From: Bdellovibrio bacteriovorus
GTDB taxonomy: Bacteria > Bdellovibrionota > Bdellovibrionia > Bdellovibrionales > Bdellovibrionaceae
Assembly (NCBI RefSeq): GCF_001592755.1
Contig: NZ_LUKF01000014.1
Span: 124,841-188,840, forward strand
Length of the DNA: 64,000 nucleotides
Direction: 5' to 3'
The translations under genes and the position numbers were made by a program. The notes beneath the pieces are model-generated. The model was given only the letters and a program-made list of their open reading frames with translations, searched no databases and had not been told where the DNA came from. Each line of letters starts with the position of its first letter. The stretch's first letter is position 1. Positions 1 to 7,673 of this stretch are shown here, one piece after another.

Positions 1-65
1 AATACGGCCTGGTGAGCCACCCAGCAGAGCAGAATTATGAACGAGATAGAAACTTCGTAGGGCAT
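1..65 (-). CDS. Partial N-terminus of a hydrophobic (membrane or secreted) protein
   Basis: An ATG at 65-63 is preceded by a strong GGAGG (70-74 on the complement) with a 4-nt spacer. The reading frame stays open to the window edge and gives about 21 residues: MPYEVSISF, then a hydrophobic run IILLCWVA. That pattern fits a first transmembrane segment or a signal anchor. Only the start is present, so no family can be assigned. It is read away from map, which lies just upstream on the same strand. The 5-base SD and clean frame support a real start, but the protein identity is unknown. Confidence 0.5.
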   Translation of the reverse strand, partial: MPYEVSISFIILLCWVAHQAV

Positions 66-143
66 AAAACCTCCGTGGAAAGCAGTCCTACAGAGGATTT
101 TAGGCTTTAAAGGCATGGGGAATCAAAGAGACCGAATTTGTAT

Positions 144-902
144 TTAGACAGGATCAGGAATGGTCACAATCAAGGCGCGGTCTTTCAAAACCACCATCGT
201 GTGTTCAAATTGAGCTGTGCGATATTCGCGCCCTGCAACCAGCGTCCAGTGATCTGGCTCTTCATCAACGACACGGGCCCCGGTAGAAACAAACGGCTCA
301 ATCGTGATGACGTGGCCTTCCTTCAATTTTCTTTTGTCGCGCTTGTCATAATAAGCCGCGATGAATTTCGGTTCCTCGTGCAGACCGCGACCCACACCGT
401 GACTTCCCAGATTCTCAATCACCGTGTAGCCGTTTTCAGTCGCCACTTTTTCGATTTGATAGCCGATCATGTTGATATAAGCGTCGGCTTTCACAATGCT
501 GATCGCCGCTTCCAAGGCTTGTTTTGTAACATCCAACAAACGTTGATCTGCGGATTTACCGGGAGGAATAATAAAAGAGCCGCCGTTATCAGCGTAGTAA
601 CCATCCAACTCAGCGGAAACGTCGATGTTAATTAAATCGCCTCGTTGAATTTGCTTTTGAGATGACGGAACGCCATGCGCGACCTCGTGATTTAAGCTGA
701 TGCAATTGTAACCGGGAAAATTGTAAGTCAGCATAGGGCCCGAGCGTGCGCCATGCTTTTCTAGGAATTTTCCACCTAGCTCATCAAGCTCTTTGGTCGT
801 CATGCCAGGCTCGATAGAGCGCGCCATGTAATGCAGACAATTTGCGACGACCTTGCCAATTTTTTTTAGACCTTCGAGATCTGCTTCCGTCTTTACGATC
901 AT
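144..902 (-). CDS. map: Methionine aminopeptidase, type I
   Basis: This cytosolic metalloenzyme removes the initiator methionine from nascent proteins. The 252-residue length is normal for the short type I family. All five expected metal ligands are seen: D94 in the IDV motif, D105 in YYADN, H168 in GSHGVGRG, E202 in TIEPF and E233 in QFEHT. H76 in NHEVAHG matches the substrate-contact histidine. There is no N-terminal zinc-finger or SH3-binding extension. It stands divergent from the NAD(P)H-hydrate dehydratase gene, with 26 nt between starts, so the two promoters must overlap. The identification is secure. Confidence 0.96.
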   Translation of the reverse strand: MIVKTEADLEGLKKIGKVVANCLHYMARSIEPGMTTKELDELGGKFLEKHGARSGPMLTYNFPGYNCISLNHEVAHGVPSSQKQIQRGDLINIDVSAELDGYYADNGGSFIIPPGKSADQRLLDVTKQALEAAISIVKADAYINMIGYQIEKVATENGYTVIENLGSHGVGRGLHEEPKFIAAYYDKRDKRKLKEGHVITIEPFVSTGARVVDEEPDHWTLVAGREYRTAQFEHTMVVLKDRALIVTIPDPV

Positions 903-928
903 GCAAGGCTAGTTATACACTGATCCGG

Positions 929-1774
929 ATGAAAAAAGCCACTGCGCAAAGATATTTCCTGAAGAAACACGGGGCTAAGAAACTTTTACCTAAGGTTTCC
1001 ACCTCGGATAATAAATCTTCGCGCGGTCGCAGCCTGATCTTAGCGGGAAGTAGCGAGTATCCCGGTGCGGGTGTCTTAGCGGCGAAGGCGGCGCTTCGTA
1101 CGGGAAGCGGTTACGTCACGTTAGCGCAAAAAAACATCGCCGTCTCTTCGTTAGAAAACCCAGATTTTTTGCTTTGTGATCTTAATAAAAAATCGTGGCA
1201 GGAAATAAATTTCGATGTGGTTTTAGTAGGACCGGGTTTTGGAGTAAATAGCTTCACGGCCCAGATCATTCGCGAACTCAAAAATAAACAAATAGAGAAA
1301 GTCATTCTAGATGCCGACGCTCTTACGGTGTGTGCAAATGAAAATCTATTTCCTTTGCCGTCTTCGTGGATCGTCACTCCACATACGGGAGAACTTGCGC
1401 GCTGTTTGAAAATCAGTGTCGAAGAAATCAATGCCGATCGCTATAAAGCGGCTCGCCGAGCTCAGGATCTTTTTCAGTGTGTGGTGATTTTAAAGGGACA
1501 TGAAACTTTGATCGCGAATCGCCAAAGAATCTATACCAATAAAACCGGGAACGCGGCCTTGGCAAAGTCAGGGACGGGGGATGTGCTGGCGGGAATATTA
1601 ACCGCTTTACGCGGGCAGGGACTGACTGCCACTCAGGCGGCCGTTTTAGGGGTTTACATCCATGGGGCGACGGCCAATCTTTGGGCTTCGCGCAAGAAGG
1701 ACCTTCTCTCGATGATGGCCTCGGATGTAATCGAATATATCCCATCTGTACTGCGTATTCTTCGAGGTAATTGA
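929..1774 (+). CDS. nnrD: ADP/ATP-dependent NAD(P)H-hydrate dehydratase (YjeF C-terminal domain type)
   Basis: This enzyme repairs hydrated NADH and NADPH using ADP or ATP. The 281-residue protein is a single ribokinase-like (carbohydrate kinase) domain without the N-terminal epimerase domain found in fused NnrE-NnrD proteins. Visible motifs are an N-terminal ILAGSSEYPGAG segment, LVGPGFG, LDADALT, TPHTGE and the catalytic GTGD at about residues 215-218. The ATG at 929 is preferred over an upstream in-frame start at 842, because the upstream stretch overlaps map and is not conserved-looking. No partner epimerase gene is in the window. Confidence 0.85.
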   Translation: MKKATAQRYFLKKHGAKKLLPKVSTSDNKSSRGRSLILAGSSEYPGAGVLAAKAALRTGSGYVTLAQKNIAVSSLENPDFLLCDLNKKSWQEINFDVVLVGPGFGVNSFTAQIIRELKNKQIEKVILDADALTVCANENLFPLPSSWIVTPHTGELARCLKISVEEINADRYKAARRAQDLFQCVVILKGHETLIANRQRIYTNKTGNAALAKSGTGDVLAGILTALRGQGLTATQAAVLGVYIHGATANLWASRKKDLLSMMASDVIEYIPSVLRILRGN

Positions 1775-1863
1775 AAAAAGTTCTCACTAGCGGGACTGAC
1801 ACAACCTTGTCTTTCCTTTTTGCGGGCTCCTAGGTAAAAACGGCCGCAAACAGGGAGAATTTC

Positions 1864-2814
1864 ATGAATAAAGGGCTTTTGCTCGCAGCTCTTGTGACTT
1901 GGTCTTTCGCGGCCCAAGCACAAACTTCTACCACGACACTTTCAACGACTTCTTCAGCTTCCAGCTCTGAAGTAGTGAACCAAGAATCCACGATGAAAGT
2001 GGACAGCGTTCTAAAAAATAAAAAATTCGAAGACGATAAAGACATCACAGATTCTCGTTTGAAAGCGGACTCTGGATCTCTTTCTAGATACTCTCTGAAA
2101 TTTTCTTTGTCTTACTACGGTCCTCCGATCGGTGACCTTTCTAACAAAAAACAACCGAATCCAGATGGATCTATCGGCAACAACGACACATCATTAAGCG
2201 GTTCTATCAGCGGTCGTTACCGTCTTGATAGCAAAAGCGCGATCAGCATGGGAACAGGTGTAAGTGCTTTAACTCCGTTCCACGGTTCTGAGCGTACAGA
2301 TGTTAAAACGCCTTTCGTGAACTACGATCGCAACACACGTCTTGGTAACGTACAAATGAGAAACTCTTACGGAGTTTCTGTAACGACAGTTCAAGAGTAC
2401 ATCGATGTTGGTCAGTATGCGACTTTGAGCTACGACAACTCCTTGGTTTACAACTTGGGCGCTTCTGGTTTTGCGGTAGGTATGGATGCGAGCTTAAGCT
2501 ACTTCCTTTACAACCGTGATTACCAAGCCAAAGACCGCACCGCGGGCCGCTACTACCTTGGCTGGTACCCACAAGTGAAATACAACGTCACAGACAAATT
2601 CAACATGTACACGTCCGTTGCTGTTGGTTTCACAAACCCACGTGCTCGTGAAGACCAATTCGCGATGCTCAACAGAACAACAAGCCAACGCTTGGGCGCT
2701 GGTTACGCTTTCACACGCGACATCTATCTTTCAACATTCTTGAACTTCTACCCGAAAGATCTAAGAACTGAATCCACAACAGTCAGCTTCTCAACAGTCT
2801 TCTCGATCCTATAG
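1864..2814 (+). CDS. Predicted outer-membrane beta-barrel protein
   Basis: This is a 316-residue exported protein of unknown function. It begins with a clear signal peptide (MNKGLLLAALVTWSFAAQAQ). A Ser/Thr-rich linker follows, and from about residue 75 on the sequence alternates polar and aromatic residues in amphipathic strands with Tyr-rich turns, typical of an outer-membrane barrel. It ends FSIL rather than the usual terminal Phe. An SD-like GGGAG lies 6-10 nt before the ATG, and a strong intrinsic terminator follows, so it is probably monocistronic. It could be a porin-like channel or a structural OMP. The fold is inferred from pattern only. Confidence 0.7.
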   Translation: MNKGLLLAALVTWSFAAQAQTSTTTLSTTSSASSSEVVNQESTMKVDSVLKNKKFEDDKDITDSRLKADSGSLSRYSLKFSLSYYGPPIGDLSNKKQPNPDGSIGNNDTSLSGSISGRYRLDSKSAISMGTGVSALTPFHGSERTDVKTPFVNYDRNTRLGNVQMRNSYGVSVTTVQEYIDVGQYATLSYDNSLVYNLGASGFAVGMDASLSYFLYNRDYQAKDRTAGRYYLGWYPQVKYNVTDKFNMYTSVAVGFTNPRAREDQFAMLNRTTSQRLGAGYAFTRDIYLSTFLNFYPKDLRTESTTVSFSTVFSIL

Positions 2815-2854
2815 GTGCCTGCTTCTTTTTTGGGTCTACACCGCGTAAAAGTTA

Positions 2855-2883
2855 AAAAGGGAACTCACTGAGTTCCCTTTTTT
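2855..2883. terminator. Intrinsic terminator, possibly bidirectional
   Basis: A perfect 10-bp stem AAAGGGAACT/AGTTCCCTTT with a short loop is followed by T6. It ends the outer-membrane barrel transcript. Read on the minus strand it also has a T5 tract and falls directly after the stop of the possible broken gene at 2882-2996. Confidence 0.85.
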
Positions 2884-2996
2884 ATTTCTTAACAGTCACC
2901 AACGACGCTTCTATAGCGGCTTTCGCTGTATCAAAAATAAATTTTCGCTAAAATCCCTGACGATCTTCTAAACACTGCTCGAAGTTTGATCAGCAT
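2882..2996 (-). pseudogene. Possible small gene broken by one extra base in a T5 run
   Basis: On the minus strand an ATG at 2996 opens a frame (MLIKLRAVFRRSSGILAKIYF) that stops at TGA right after the homopolymer 2933-2937. Removing one base from that run joins it to DTAKAAIEASLVTVKK and a TAA at 2882, giving 37 residues. The stop is immediately followed by the hairpin terminator at 2855-2883, as expected of a real gene end. No convincing SD precedes the ATG; the frame is open upstream to about 3030 (KIAAILGLKQE). It may be a remnant, a +1 indel or chance. No family is recognised. Confidence 0.25.
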
Positions 2997-3108
2997 TTCT
3001 TGTTTCAATCCAAGAATCGCCGCGATTTTTTAAAATTTTGAAAAATTCCCCTCAACTCTACAAAGGTCCAGCCGATAAGTTTACTACCTTGAATGAAAGG
3101 AGCCTTGA

Positions 3109-3198
3109 ATGGCGAAATCCAAAGTAGTACGTCACGAATATATTCTTAGTCAGGAGATTCGTGAATTGGCTCTACACAGGGAGACAGGTCCACCTTGA
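3109..3198 (+). CDS. Small 29-residue protein, unknown
   Basis: The ATG at 3109 has an excellent SD (GAAAGGAG, 6-nt spacer) and opens a 29-residue frame, MAKSKVVRHEY to LHRETGPP, ending TGA at 3198. An intrinsic terminator follows within 30 nt, so the unit from SD to terminator is complete. The peptide is basic and charged at the N-terminus, with no signal peptide or membrane segment. It sits between an outer-membrane barrel gene and a convergent NUDIX gene. The function is unknown. The case rests on SD quality and the terminator, since the length alone proves nothing. Confidence 0.5.
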   Translation: MAKSKVVRHEYILSQEIRELALHRETGPP

Positions 3199-3226
3199 AA
3201 GAATAATTAATAGGTGAAATTGGTGA

Positions 3227-3258
3227 AACCAGAATCGCAAGGGATTCTGGTTTTTTTA
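3227..3258 (+). terminator. Intrinsic terminator after the 29-residue gene
   Basis: A 10-bp stem AACCAGAATC/GATTCTGGTT with a 6-nt loop is followed by TTTTTATTTTT. It is directional for the plus strand because no T tract appears on the other strand. Confidence 0.85.
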
Positions 3259-3261
3259 TTT

Positions 3262-3885
3262 TTAATTCTGTGGTCCCAAGCTGCGCAAACGATTCAGCAG
3301 ATCAATCACCATCATATAAGTGAGTCCCCACAACGGTGGGTCCCGATCCAAATAAATCGCCGGCAAGTGATGATCATGGCCGTTGTCGCGCTTGATCTTG
3401 TAGTGAGTCTGCCGTTGAGGATTCTGGATTTCTTTTAAGGGAATCCAAAAGAAATCGGCGACTTCGGAAGCGTCCAAGGTCAGCGCGAAATCACGATTCG
3501 TATAAAAGACAAACGGACGAATATAGAAATCCAGCATAGAGCCCGATTTGCGCGCCTGCACATCGTCCAAGCGGCCTAATAAATCATCGGCGGTCAGATC
3601 GACACCGACTTCCTCTTTGGTTTCGCGAAGCGCGGCATCCAAATCCGTCTTATCGTAAGTTTCACGAATACCACCGGGAAATGCCAGATGTCCCGCCCAA
3701 CGATCTTCGGGGTGAAAAGCTCTTTGAATAAACGCGATCTCCAACTGCTCGTACGAGGTGCCGCGCAAGATCGCCGCGACACAAGCGTGACGTGTCAATT
3801 TGGATGCAAGATCCACGGGAGGTTGAGACTGAAAAAGAGAATGAAGTATGTCTTTCAAGGTAAAATCCTTCGCAAGTTCTAGCAT
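3262..3885 (-). CDS. NUDIX hydrolase, CoA pyrophosphatase (NudL-like)
   Basis: This predicted cytosolic hydrolase splits coenzyme A or acyl-CoA into phosphopantetheine and 3',5'-ADP. It has 207 residues with one NUDIX domain. The box runs from GGIRETYDKTD through AALRETKEEVGV, with the REXXEE core intact. The preceding RWAGHLAFPGG and the C-terminal PLWGLTYMMV are typical of the CoA-specific subgroup, where the WGLT element occurs in the same place. The SD is weak. It is convergent with the small gene at 3109. Substrate assignment is by motif similarity, so another nucleotide diphosphate is possible. Confidence 0.8.
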   Translation of the reverse strand: MLELAKDFTLKDILHSLFQSQPPVDLASKLTRHACVAAILRGTSYEQLEIAFIQRAFHPEDRWAGHLAFPGGIRETYDKTDLDAALRETKEEVGVDLTADDLLGRLDDVQARKSGSMLDFYIRPFVFYTNRDFALTLDASEVADFFWIPLKEIQNPQRQTHYKIKRDNGHDHHLPAIYLDRDPPLWGLTYMMVIDLLNRLRSLGPQN

Positions 3886-4012
3886 AGCACGAGGCGAAGC
3901 AGAATCTTAGATTTTCATCTTGTTTTCAGTGAGGTCGAAGGACACTCTAGACTCTGGACAAGGTCCCCGGATTTCAGCAAAACAAAGGACCACTTATTAG
4001 GAGGACTTAAAG

Positions 4013-4273
4013 ATGAAAACTCTACTAGCTATCGCGGTACTTTTCGCAGGTTCGATTTCTTTCGCGGCACCGGATTGCACAAAAGAAGCAAAAGACAAAT
4101 GGATGCCAGAAGCCAAAATGAAAGAGATGATTTTGTCTCAAGGCTATAAAATCAAAAAATTTAAAATTGATGGCAACTGCTATGAAATCTACGGCTGGGA
4201 TAAAGCGGGCGCGAAAGTAGAAATCTACTTCAACCCGGTAGATGGCTCTATCGTAAAAGAATACAAAAAGTAA
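4013..4273 (+). CDS. Periplasmic PepSY-domain protein
   Basis: This 86-residue exported protein has a signal peptide cleaved around SFA-APD. The mature part is one PepSY-like unit: WMPEAKMKEMILSQGY, then KIKKFKIDGNCYEIYGWDKAG, then VEIYFNPVDGSIVKEYKK. This matches the common small periplasmic PepSY_2 form. Two cysteines (CTKE and GNCYE) may pair. The SD AGGAGG is strong. The cytochrome b561 gene follows after 26 nt, so the two are likely co-transcribed, as PepSY/cytochrome b pairs often are. A role in modulating a b-type cytochrome is an inference from neighbourhood. Confidence 0.85.
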   Translation: MKTLLAIAVLFAGSISFAAPDCTKEAKDKWMPEAKMKEMILSQGYKIKKFKIDGNCYEIYGWDKAGAKVEIYFNPVDGSIVKEYKK

Positions 4274-4299
4274 TTTTGCTTTTGATCAAGGGACCAGGA

Positions 4300-4827
4300 A
4301 TGAATGCCGTCGAAAAAAGAATCTACGTTTGGGATCCTTTTATCCGCGTATTTCATTGGACGCTGGTCCTTTGCATTTTTCTAAATTATTTCATCACCGA
4401 AGAAGGGGACACGGTGCACGAGGTGATTGGTTACATCGCCGCCGGCTTCGTTGTCGCTCGTATCATTTGGGGATTTATCGGTGGTCCTAACGCCCAATTT
4501 CGTAACTGGTTTGCAAGCCCGGTGACGGTTTTCAAATATCTGCGCCATTATAAAAATCGTAAAGCCTATGTGACCCACAATCCTATCGCCGGTTGGATGA
4601 TGGTTTTTTTGTTAGCGTGTGTGATTGGATTAGGCGTGACGGGTTACATGATGGGAACTGACACTTACTTCGGCGAAGAATGGGTGGAAGAACTTCATCA
4701 CAATATCGGCAATGTGATGATGGGCGGGGTGGCCATTCACGTTCTTGGTGTACTTCTAGCCAGCTACCACGAGAAACAGAATCTCGTGGCAGGCATGATT
4801 CACGGTTATAAAAATCAAAAAGATTAA
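4300..4827 (+). CDS. Cytochrome b561-type membrane protein
   Basis: This is a 175-residue integral membrane di-heme cytochrome of the Ni-Fe hydrogenase/b561 type, expected to move electrons across the inner membrane. Four transmembrane helices are visible. Candidate heme histidines are in VFHWTLVL, TVHEVIGY, LHHNIGNV and VAIHVLGV. The ATG at 4300 is chosen over a TTG at 4276 because GGGA lies 6-8 nt before it and WDPFIRVFHW is the usual N-terminus of the family. Its 3' end overlaps the convergent Cys-rich gene by 4 nt (TTAA). The electron partner is not known; the upstream PepSY protein is a candidate regulator. Confidence 0.85.
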   Translation: MNAVEKRIYVWDPFIRVFHWTLVLCIFLNYFITEEGDTVHEVIGYIAAGFVVARIIWGFIGGPNAQFRNWFASPVTVFKYLRHYKNRKAYVTHNPIAGWMMVFLLACVIGLGVTGYMMGTDTYFGEEWVEELHHNIGNVMMGGVAIHVLGVLLASYHEKQNLVAGMIHGYKNQKD

Positions 4828-5249
4828 CGGCAGTCGCGACGAGACACAGTCTCAGAAGTTTCGCTGCAGCTGACGATACGGCAGTTGTTGTAGCGATATT
4901 GACATTGATAGATAGCGTCTCTTTCAGAGCTATAGCGATCAGGTCCACGGCCTTGCATTGTCATGCGGTAGCCACGGTAATCCGTTCCTTCCGCCGTGCA
5001 TGAATAGAAACTTGATTTACATGTCTCTACGCAGTTGCCATGCTTCGCTAAACACTCTCGACAGCTTCCGTGTCCACCCCAGTGTTCTTCCCAGCCATCG
5101 TCAGTGGCAGAACATGTGACGTTCGGGCGATGTGGTTCATAAGGGCCTGGACGACCTGGGCGATCTGGTTTGATCCAACCAAAGATGCCAGCAGCAAAGG
5201 CATTTGCTGTGAATAGTGTGATCATTAAAACGGTGGTTAGTGCTTTCAT
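4824..5249 (-). CDS. Secreted cysteine-rich protein, unknown
   Basis: The 141-residue protein has a signal peptide (MKALTTVLMITLFTANAFA). A Pro/Gly/Arg-rich stretch (KPDRPGRPGPYEPHRP) follows, then a domain with ten cysteines, including GSCRECLAKHGNCVETC and a C-terminal cluster YQCQYRYNNC, VSC and DC. Ten cysteines in about 95 residues suggest up to five disulfides and a compact periplasmic or extracellular fold. No family is recognised. A GGGAAAACC element precedes the start, with no clear SD. The stop codon shares TTAA with the cytochrome b561 stop. Confidence 0.7.
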   Translation of the reverse strand: MKALTTVLMITLFTANAFAAGIFGWIKPDRPGRPGPYEPHRPNVTCSATDDGWEEHWGGHGSCRECLAKHGNCVETCKSSFYSCTAEGTDYRGYRMTMQGRGPDRYSSERDAIYQCQYRYNNCRIVSCSETSETVSRRDCR

Positions 5250-5325
5250 GGTTTTCCCTCCAAGTTGGTTAACAAAGAGGGATATTTCAAAGAGGATGCC
5301 AAAGAATTCAGAGTCACTCTGACAC

Positions 5326-5943
5326 TTAAATTAGATAAAGCAGAATGCAGAAGTACTGACACGCGCTGCCAGCAAGAACGAAAAGATGCCAGATGCCATG
5401 AAAGTGTCGGACCTTTTCATCAAAAAGAAAAAAGATAATACCCACCGTGTACAGGATTCCGCCCAGAGTCAGCCACACCATCGCCGCCGTCGATAAAGCC
5501 GCAGTCAAAGGTTTAAGAGCGACGACAATCAACCATCCCATCACAACATAGATAATCATGGAGGGAGTGCGCGTGCGATGAGCCAAGGTCAGCTCGTAGA
5601 TGATTCCCAAAGCAGCGAGTGTCCAGTTGATCCCAAAAATCCACCAACCCCAAGGACCGCGCAAAGTGATCAAGGTAAAAGGAGTGTAAGTTCCTGCGAT
5701 CAGAAGATAGATCGCGATGTGATCCAGCTTTTGCAAAACCTTTTTCGCGCGACCTTGCATGCTGTGATAAAGAGTCGAGATCGTATAAAGAAAAACAAGC
5801 ATGCCACCATAAACACTGGTGCCAACGATCTTCCACACGTCACCATGCATACTTGCTAAAGTCACAAGTACGGAAGTGCCGGCCACAGACAATGCGGCAC
5901 CGACAAGATGTGTGATACTGTTAAAGCGTTCACCGTGGTAGAT
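5326..5943 (-). CDS. Hemolysin III family membrane protein (YqfA/TrhA type), non-canonical start
   Basis: This seven-helix inner-membrane protein belongs to the HlyIII/PAQR-like family, whose bacterial members affect membrane homeostasis. Family hallmarks are the N-terminal GERFNSITHLVGA, STLYHSM, DHIAIYLLIAGTYTPF, and the C-terminal HFHGIWHLFVLAGSACQYF with conserved histidines. The conserved N-terminal segment lies upstream of the first usual start (TTG at 5892). In that frame no ATG, GTG or TTG exists before a stop, yet a perfect GGAGG (5948-5952) lies 4 nt before an ATC at 5943. Start at ATC, or a mutated ATG, is inferred; this gives 205 residues, normal for the family. Confidence 0.75.
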   Translation of the reverse strand: MYHGERFNSITHLVGAALSVAGTSVLVTLASMHGDVWKIVGTSVYGGMLVFLYTISTLYHSMQGRAKKVLQKLDHIAIYLLIAGTYTPFTLITLRGPWGWWIFGINWTLAALGIIYELTLAHRTRTPSMIIYVVMGWLIVVALKPLTAALSTAAMVWLTLGGILYTVGIIFFLFDEKVRHFHGIWHLFVLAGSACQYFCILLYLI

Positions 5944-6021
5944 AGGGCCTCCAGTGAATTAAGAATATCACAAATTTCGATTTAGAGATGAGTTACAAAA
6001 AATTACGCTAAAAATTAGGAC

Positions 6022-6055
6022 AGATGAAAGCTCTTTAAGAACAGAGCTTTCATCT
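6022..6055 (-). terminator. Intrinsic terminator after the MFS gene
   Basis: A perfect 13-bp inverted repeat, AGATGAAAGCTCT/AGAGCTTTCATCT, has an 8-nt loop and lies 5 nt past the MFS stop. The minus-strand downstream sequence is only moderately T-rich (CCTAATTTTT). Confidence 0.75.
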
Positions 6056-6059
6056 AATT

Positions 6060-7262
6060 TTAAGCCGCATGTTTGTCTTTGATAAGGACGATCCAAGCGG
6101 CAAAACAAACGACGGCCGCAAAGAAATAAGGTGCGCCTGGAATATAAACTCCAGTTTTGTCAGCCGTGAAGATCGCAAATAGTTTCGTAGTTACAAGGGG
6201 ATTGATGATCGCGGCAAGACTCGTCAAACTGACCAAAGTTCCTTGAAGCTCTCCCTGCTCCTGCGGTGGAGTATTATGAGTCACTAAAGACTGAAGTGCA
6301 GGACCACAAACCCAGAATACTGATGACGCCGTTAAAATCGCATACATCATCCAGCCTTGATTCGCTAAGCCATAAAAAATGCAAGCAACGCCAAAACCTA
6401 CTGTTCCCCACACAACTGTTCGGCGTTCTCCCAATTTGGGAATTAAAAGACGTGTGAGCCAACCTTGAGAAATCGCAGAAAGAACTCCGACCAAGGCCAA
6501 TGACAACCCGACCTCGGAAGTCGTCCAACCAAAGCGTGTTTCTGTATACAACGTCCAAATAGACGGATGAGTTTGCCCGGCAAGTTGAAAGCAGAAGTAA
6601 ACAATCAATAACGCCAACAAATGCTTGGCTTGAAAGATTTTAGAAAGCGAGCTGAAGGGATTTGTTTTTTGCAAAACCACTTTGCGTCGCATTTCTTGCG
6701 GTAAAGATTCTGGCAGAATGAAAAAACCAAAAAGGAAGTTCAGTAAATTCATTCCCGCTGCCACCAAGAATGGATAGTGCGCGCCGTAGTGACCCAAAAG
6801 TCCGCCGATTGCTGGGCCGATAATAAAACCCAGACCAAAAGCAGCGCCGATCATACCGAAGTTTGCAGAGCGATTGCTATCATCGCTAACATCCGCGATA
6901 TAGGCCATAGCAACCGTGATGTTCGCGCCTGTTAGGCCCGCCAAGATACGTCCAATAAATAAAATTTCAATCGTTGGTGCATAGGCCATCAGAATGTAAT
7001 CGATGCCGGCGACAAACAAAGAAACCAAAAGCACGGAACGTCGGCCGAAGCGATCTGAGAGCGCTCCCAATAATGGTGAAGCTACGAACTGCATGAGCGC
7101 ATAGATAGAAATAAAATAACCGAAGTATTCAGACACCGAAGTTTCGCTGGATACAAAACGTCTCATGATATCGGGAAGGGACGGGATCACTAGACCCACG
7201 CCGATCATGTCCAAAGTCACTGTAATAAAAATGAAGAGCAGTCCTGCTTTTGATTTTGTCAT
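6060..7262 (-). CDS. MFS transporter, TetA-like drug:H+ antiporter (DHA1)
   Basis: This is a 400-residue, 12-helix inner-membrane exporter. The N-terminal FITVTLDMIGVGLVIPSLP and the motif A loop GALSDRFGRRSVLL are typical of the TetA/DHA1-12TMS group. GRILAGLTGANITVAMAYIADV matches motif B and the following conserved stretch. The ATG at 7262 gives the usual short N-terminus; an in-frame TTG at 7301 would add 13 residues but fits the family less well. No obvious SD is seen. There is no adjacent TetR gene on this side, so a role in tetracycline export is not established; a general drug or metabolite exporter is as likely. Confidence 0.85.
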   Translation of the reverse strand: MTKSKAGLLFIFITVTLDMIGVGLVIPSLPDIMRRFVSSETSVSEYFGYFISIYALMQFVASPLLGALSDRFGRRSVLLVSLFVAGIDYILMAYAPTIEILFIGRILAGLTGANITVAMAYIADVSDDSNRSANFGMIGAAFGLGFIIGPAIGGLLGHYGAHYPFLVAAGMNLLNFLFGFFILPESLPQEMRRKVVLQKTNPFSSLSKIFQAKHLLALLIVYFCFQLAGQTHPSIWTLYTETRFGWTTSEVGLSLALVGVLSAISQGWLTRLLIPKLGERRTVVWGTVGFGVACIFYGLANQGWMMYAILTASSVFWVCGPALQSLVTHNTPPQEQGELQGTLVSLTSLAAIINPLVTTKLFAIFTADKTGVYIPGAPYFFAAVVCFAAWIVLIKDKHAA

Positions 7263-7381
7263 AAAAATGAGGCTACGAAAGTGCCTTAATTTTGTCAGCA
7301 ATAAGATTTGGGGGCCAAGCGATTTTCTTTAACCGGAAGGGCGGACTGCCGCATCTTACTTATAAGAACGGGAGGGCAAGG

Positions 7382-7621
7382 ATGCGCTTCTTAATAGCTT
7401 TAATAACTTTGACGGGATCGATCTCTTTTGCGGAAGTTAAAAACTTTAACGGTTTGGTGGCAGAGGCCACTCAACAAGAAAAGAGGATGCATAGAAAGCT
7501 ACTTCAATCGATACAGAATGTTCAGGTGTCTATTGCGTATAACGATAAAATAGAACAGATTCGATCGGCCCGGGAGCCCGCTTCAGAAGCGATCAAGGTT
7601 CGACTGGTGTCGGCAGAATAA
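7382..7621 (+). CDS. Small secreted protein, unknown
   Basis: The 79-residue protein has a signal peptide (MRFLIALITLTGSISFA) and a charged, helix-prone mature part (NGLVAEATQQEKRMHRKLLQSIQNVQVSIAYNDK). SD GGGAGG precedes the ATG by 6 nt. A terminator begins at the stop codon, so the gene is a short single unit. It lies divergent from the MFS exporter with 119 nt between starts. No family is recognised; a periplasmic location is inferred. Confidence 0.65.
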   Translation: MRFLIALITLTGSISFAEVKNFNGLVAEATQQEKRMHRKLLQSIQNVQVSIAYNDKIEQIRSAREPASEAIKVRLVSAE

Positions 7622-7652
7622 AAAAAGGGGATCGTAAGATCCCCTTTTTGTT
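7622..7652. terminator. Bidirectional intrinsic terminator
   Basis: The stem AAAAAGGGGATC/GATCCCCTTTTT with loop GTAA (12 bp) is flanked by A6 and T runs. It serves both the small secreted gene and the convergent RRM gene. Confidence 0.9.
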
Positions 7653-7673
7653 TTTTCTTATTTAGAAGAAAAA

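Noticed and set aside
138-635. Open frame of about 165 codons opposite map
   Set aside because: It lies entirely antisense to a well-supported gene and has no recognisable domain or SD.
6060-7262. Tetracycline-resistance determinant (tetA)
   Set aside because: Only family-level similarity is visible and there is no tetR-type gene adjacent to this exporter.
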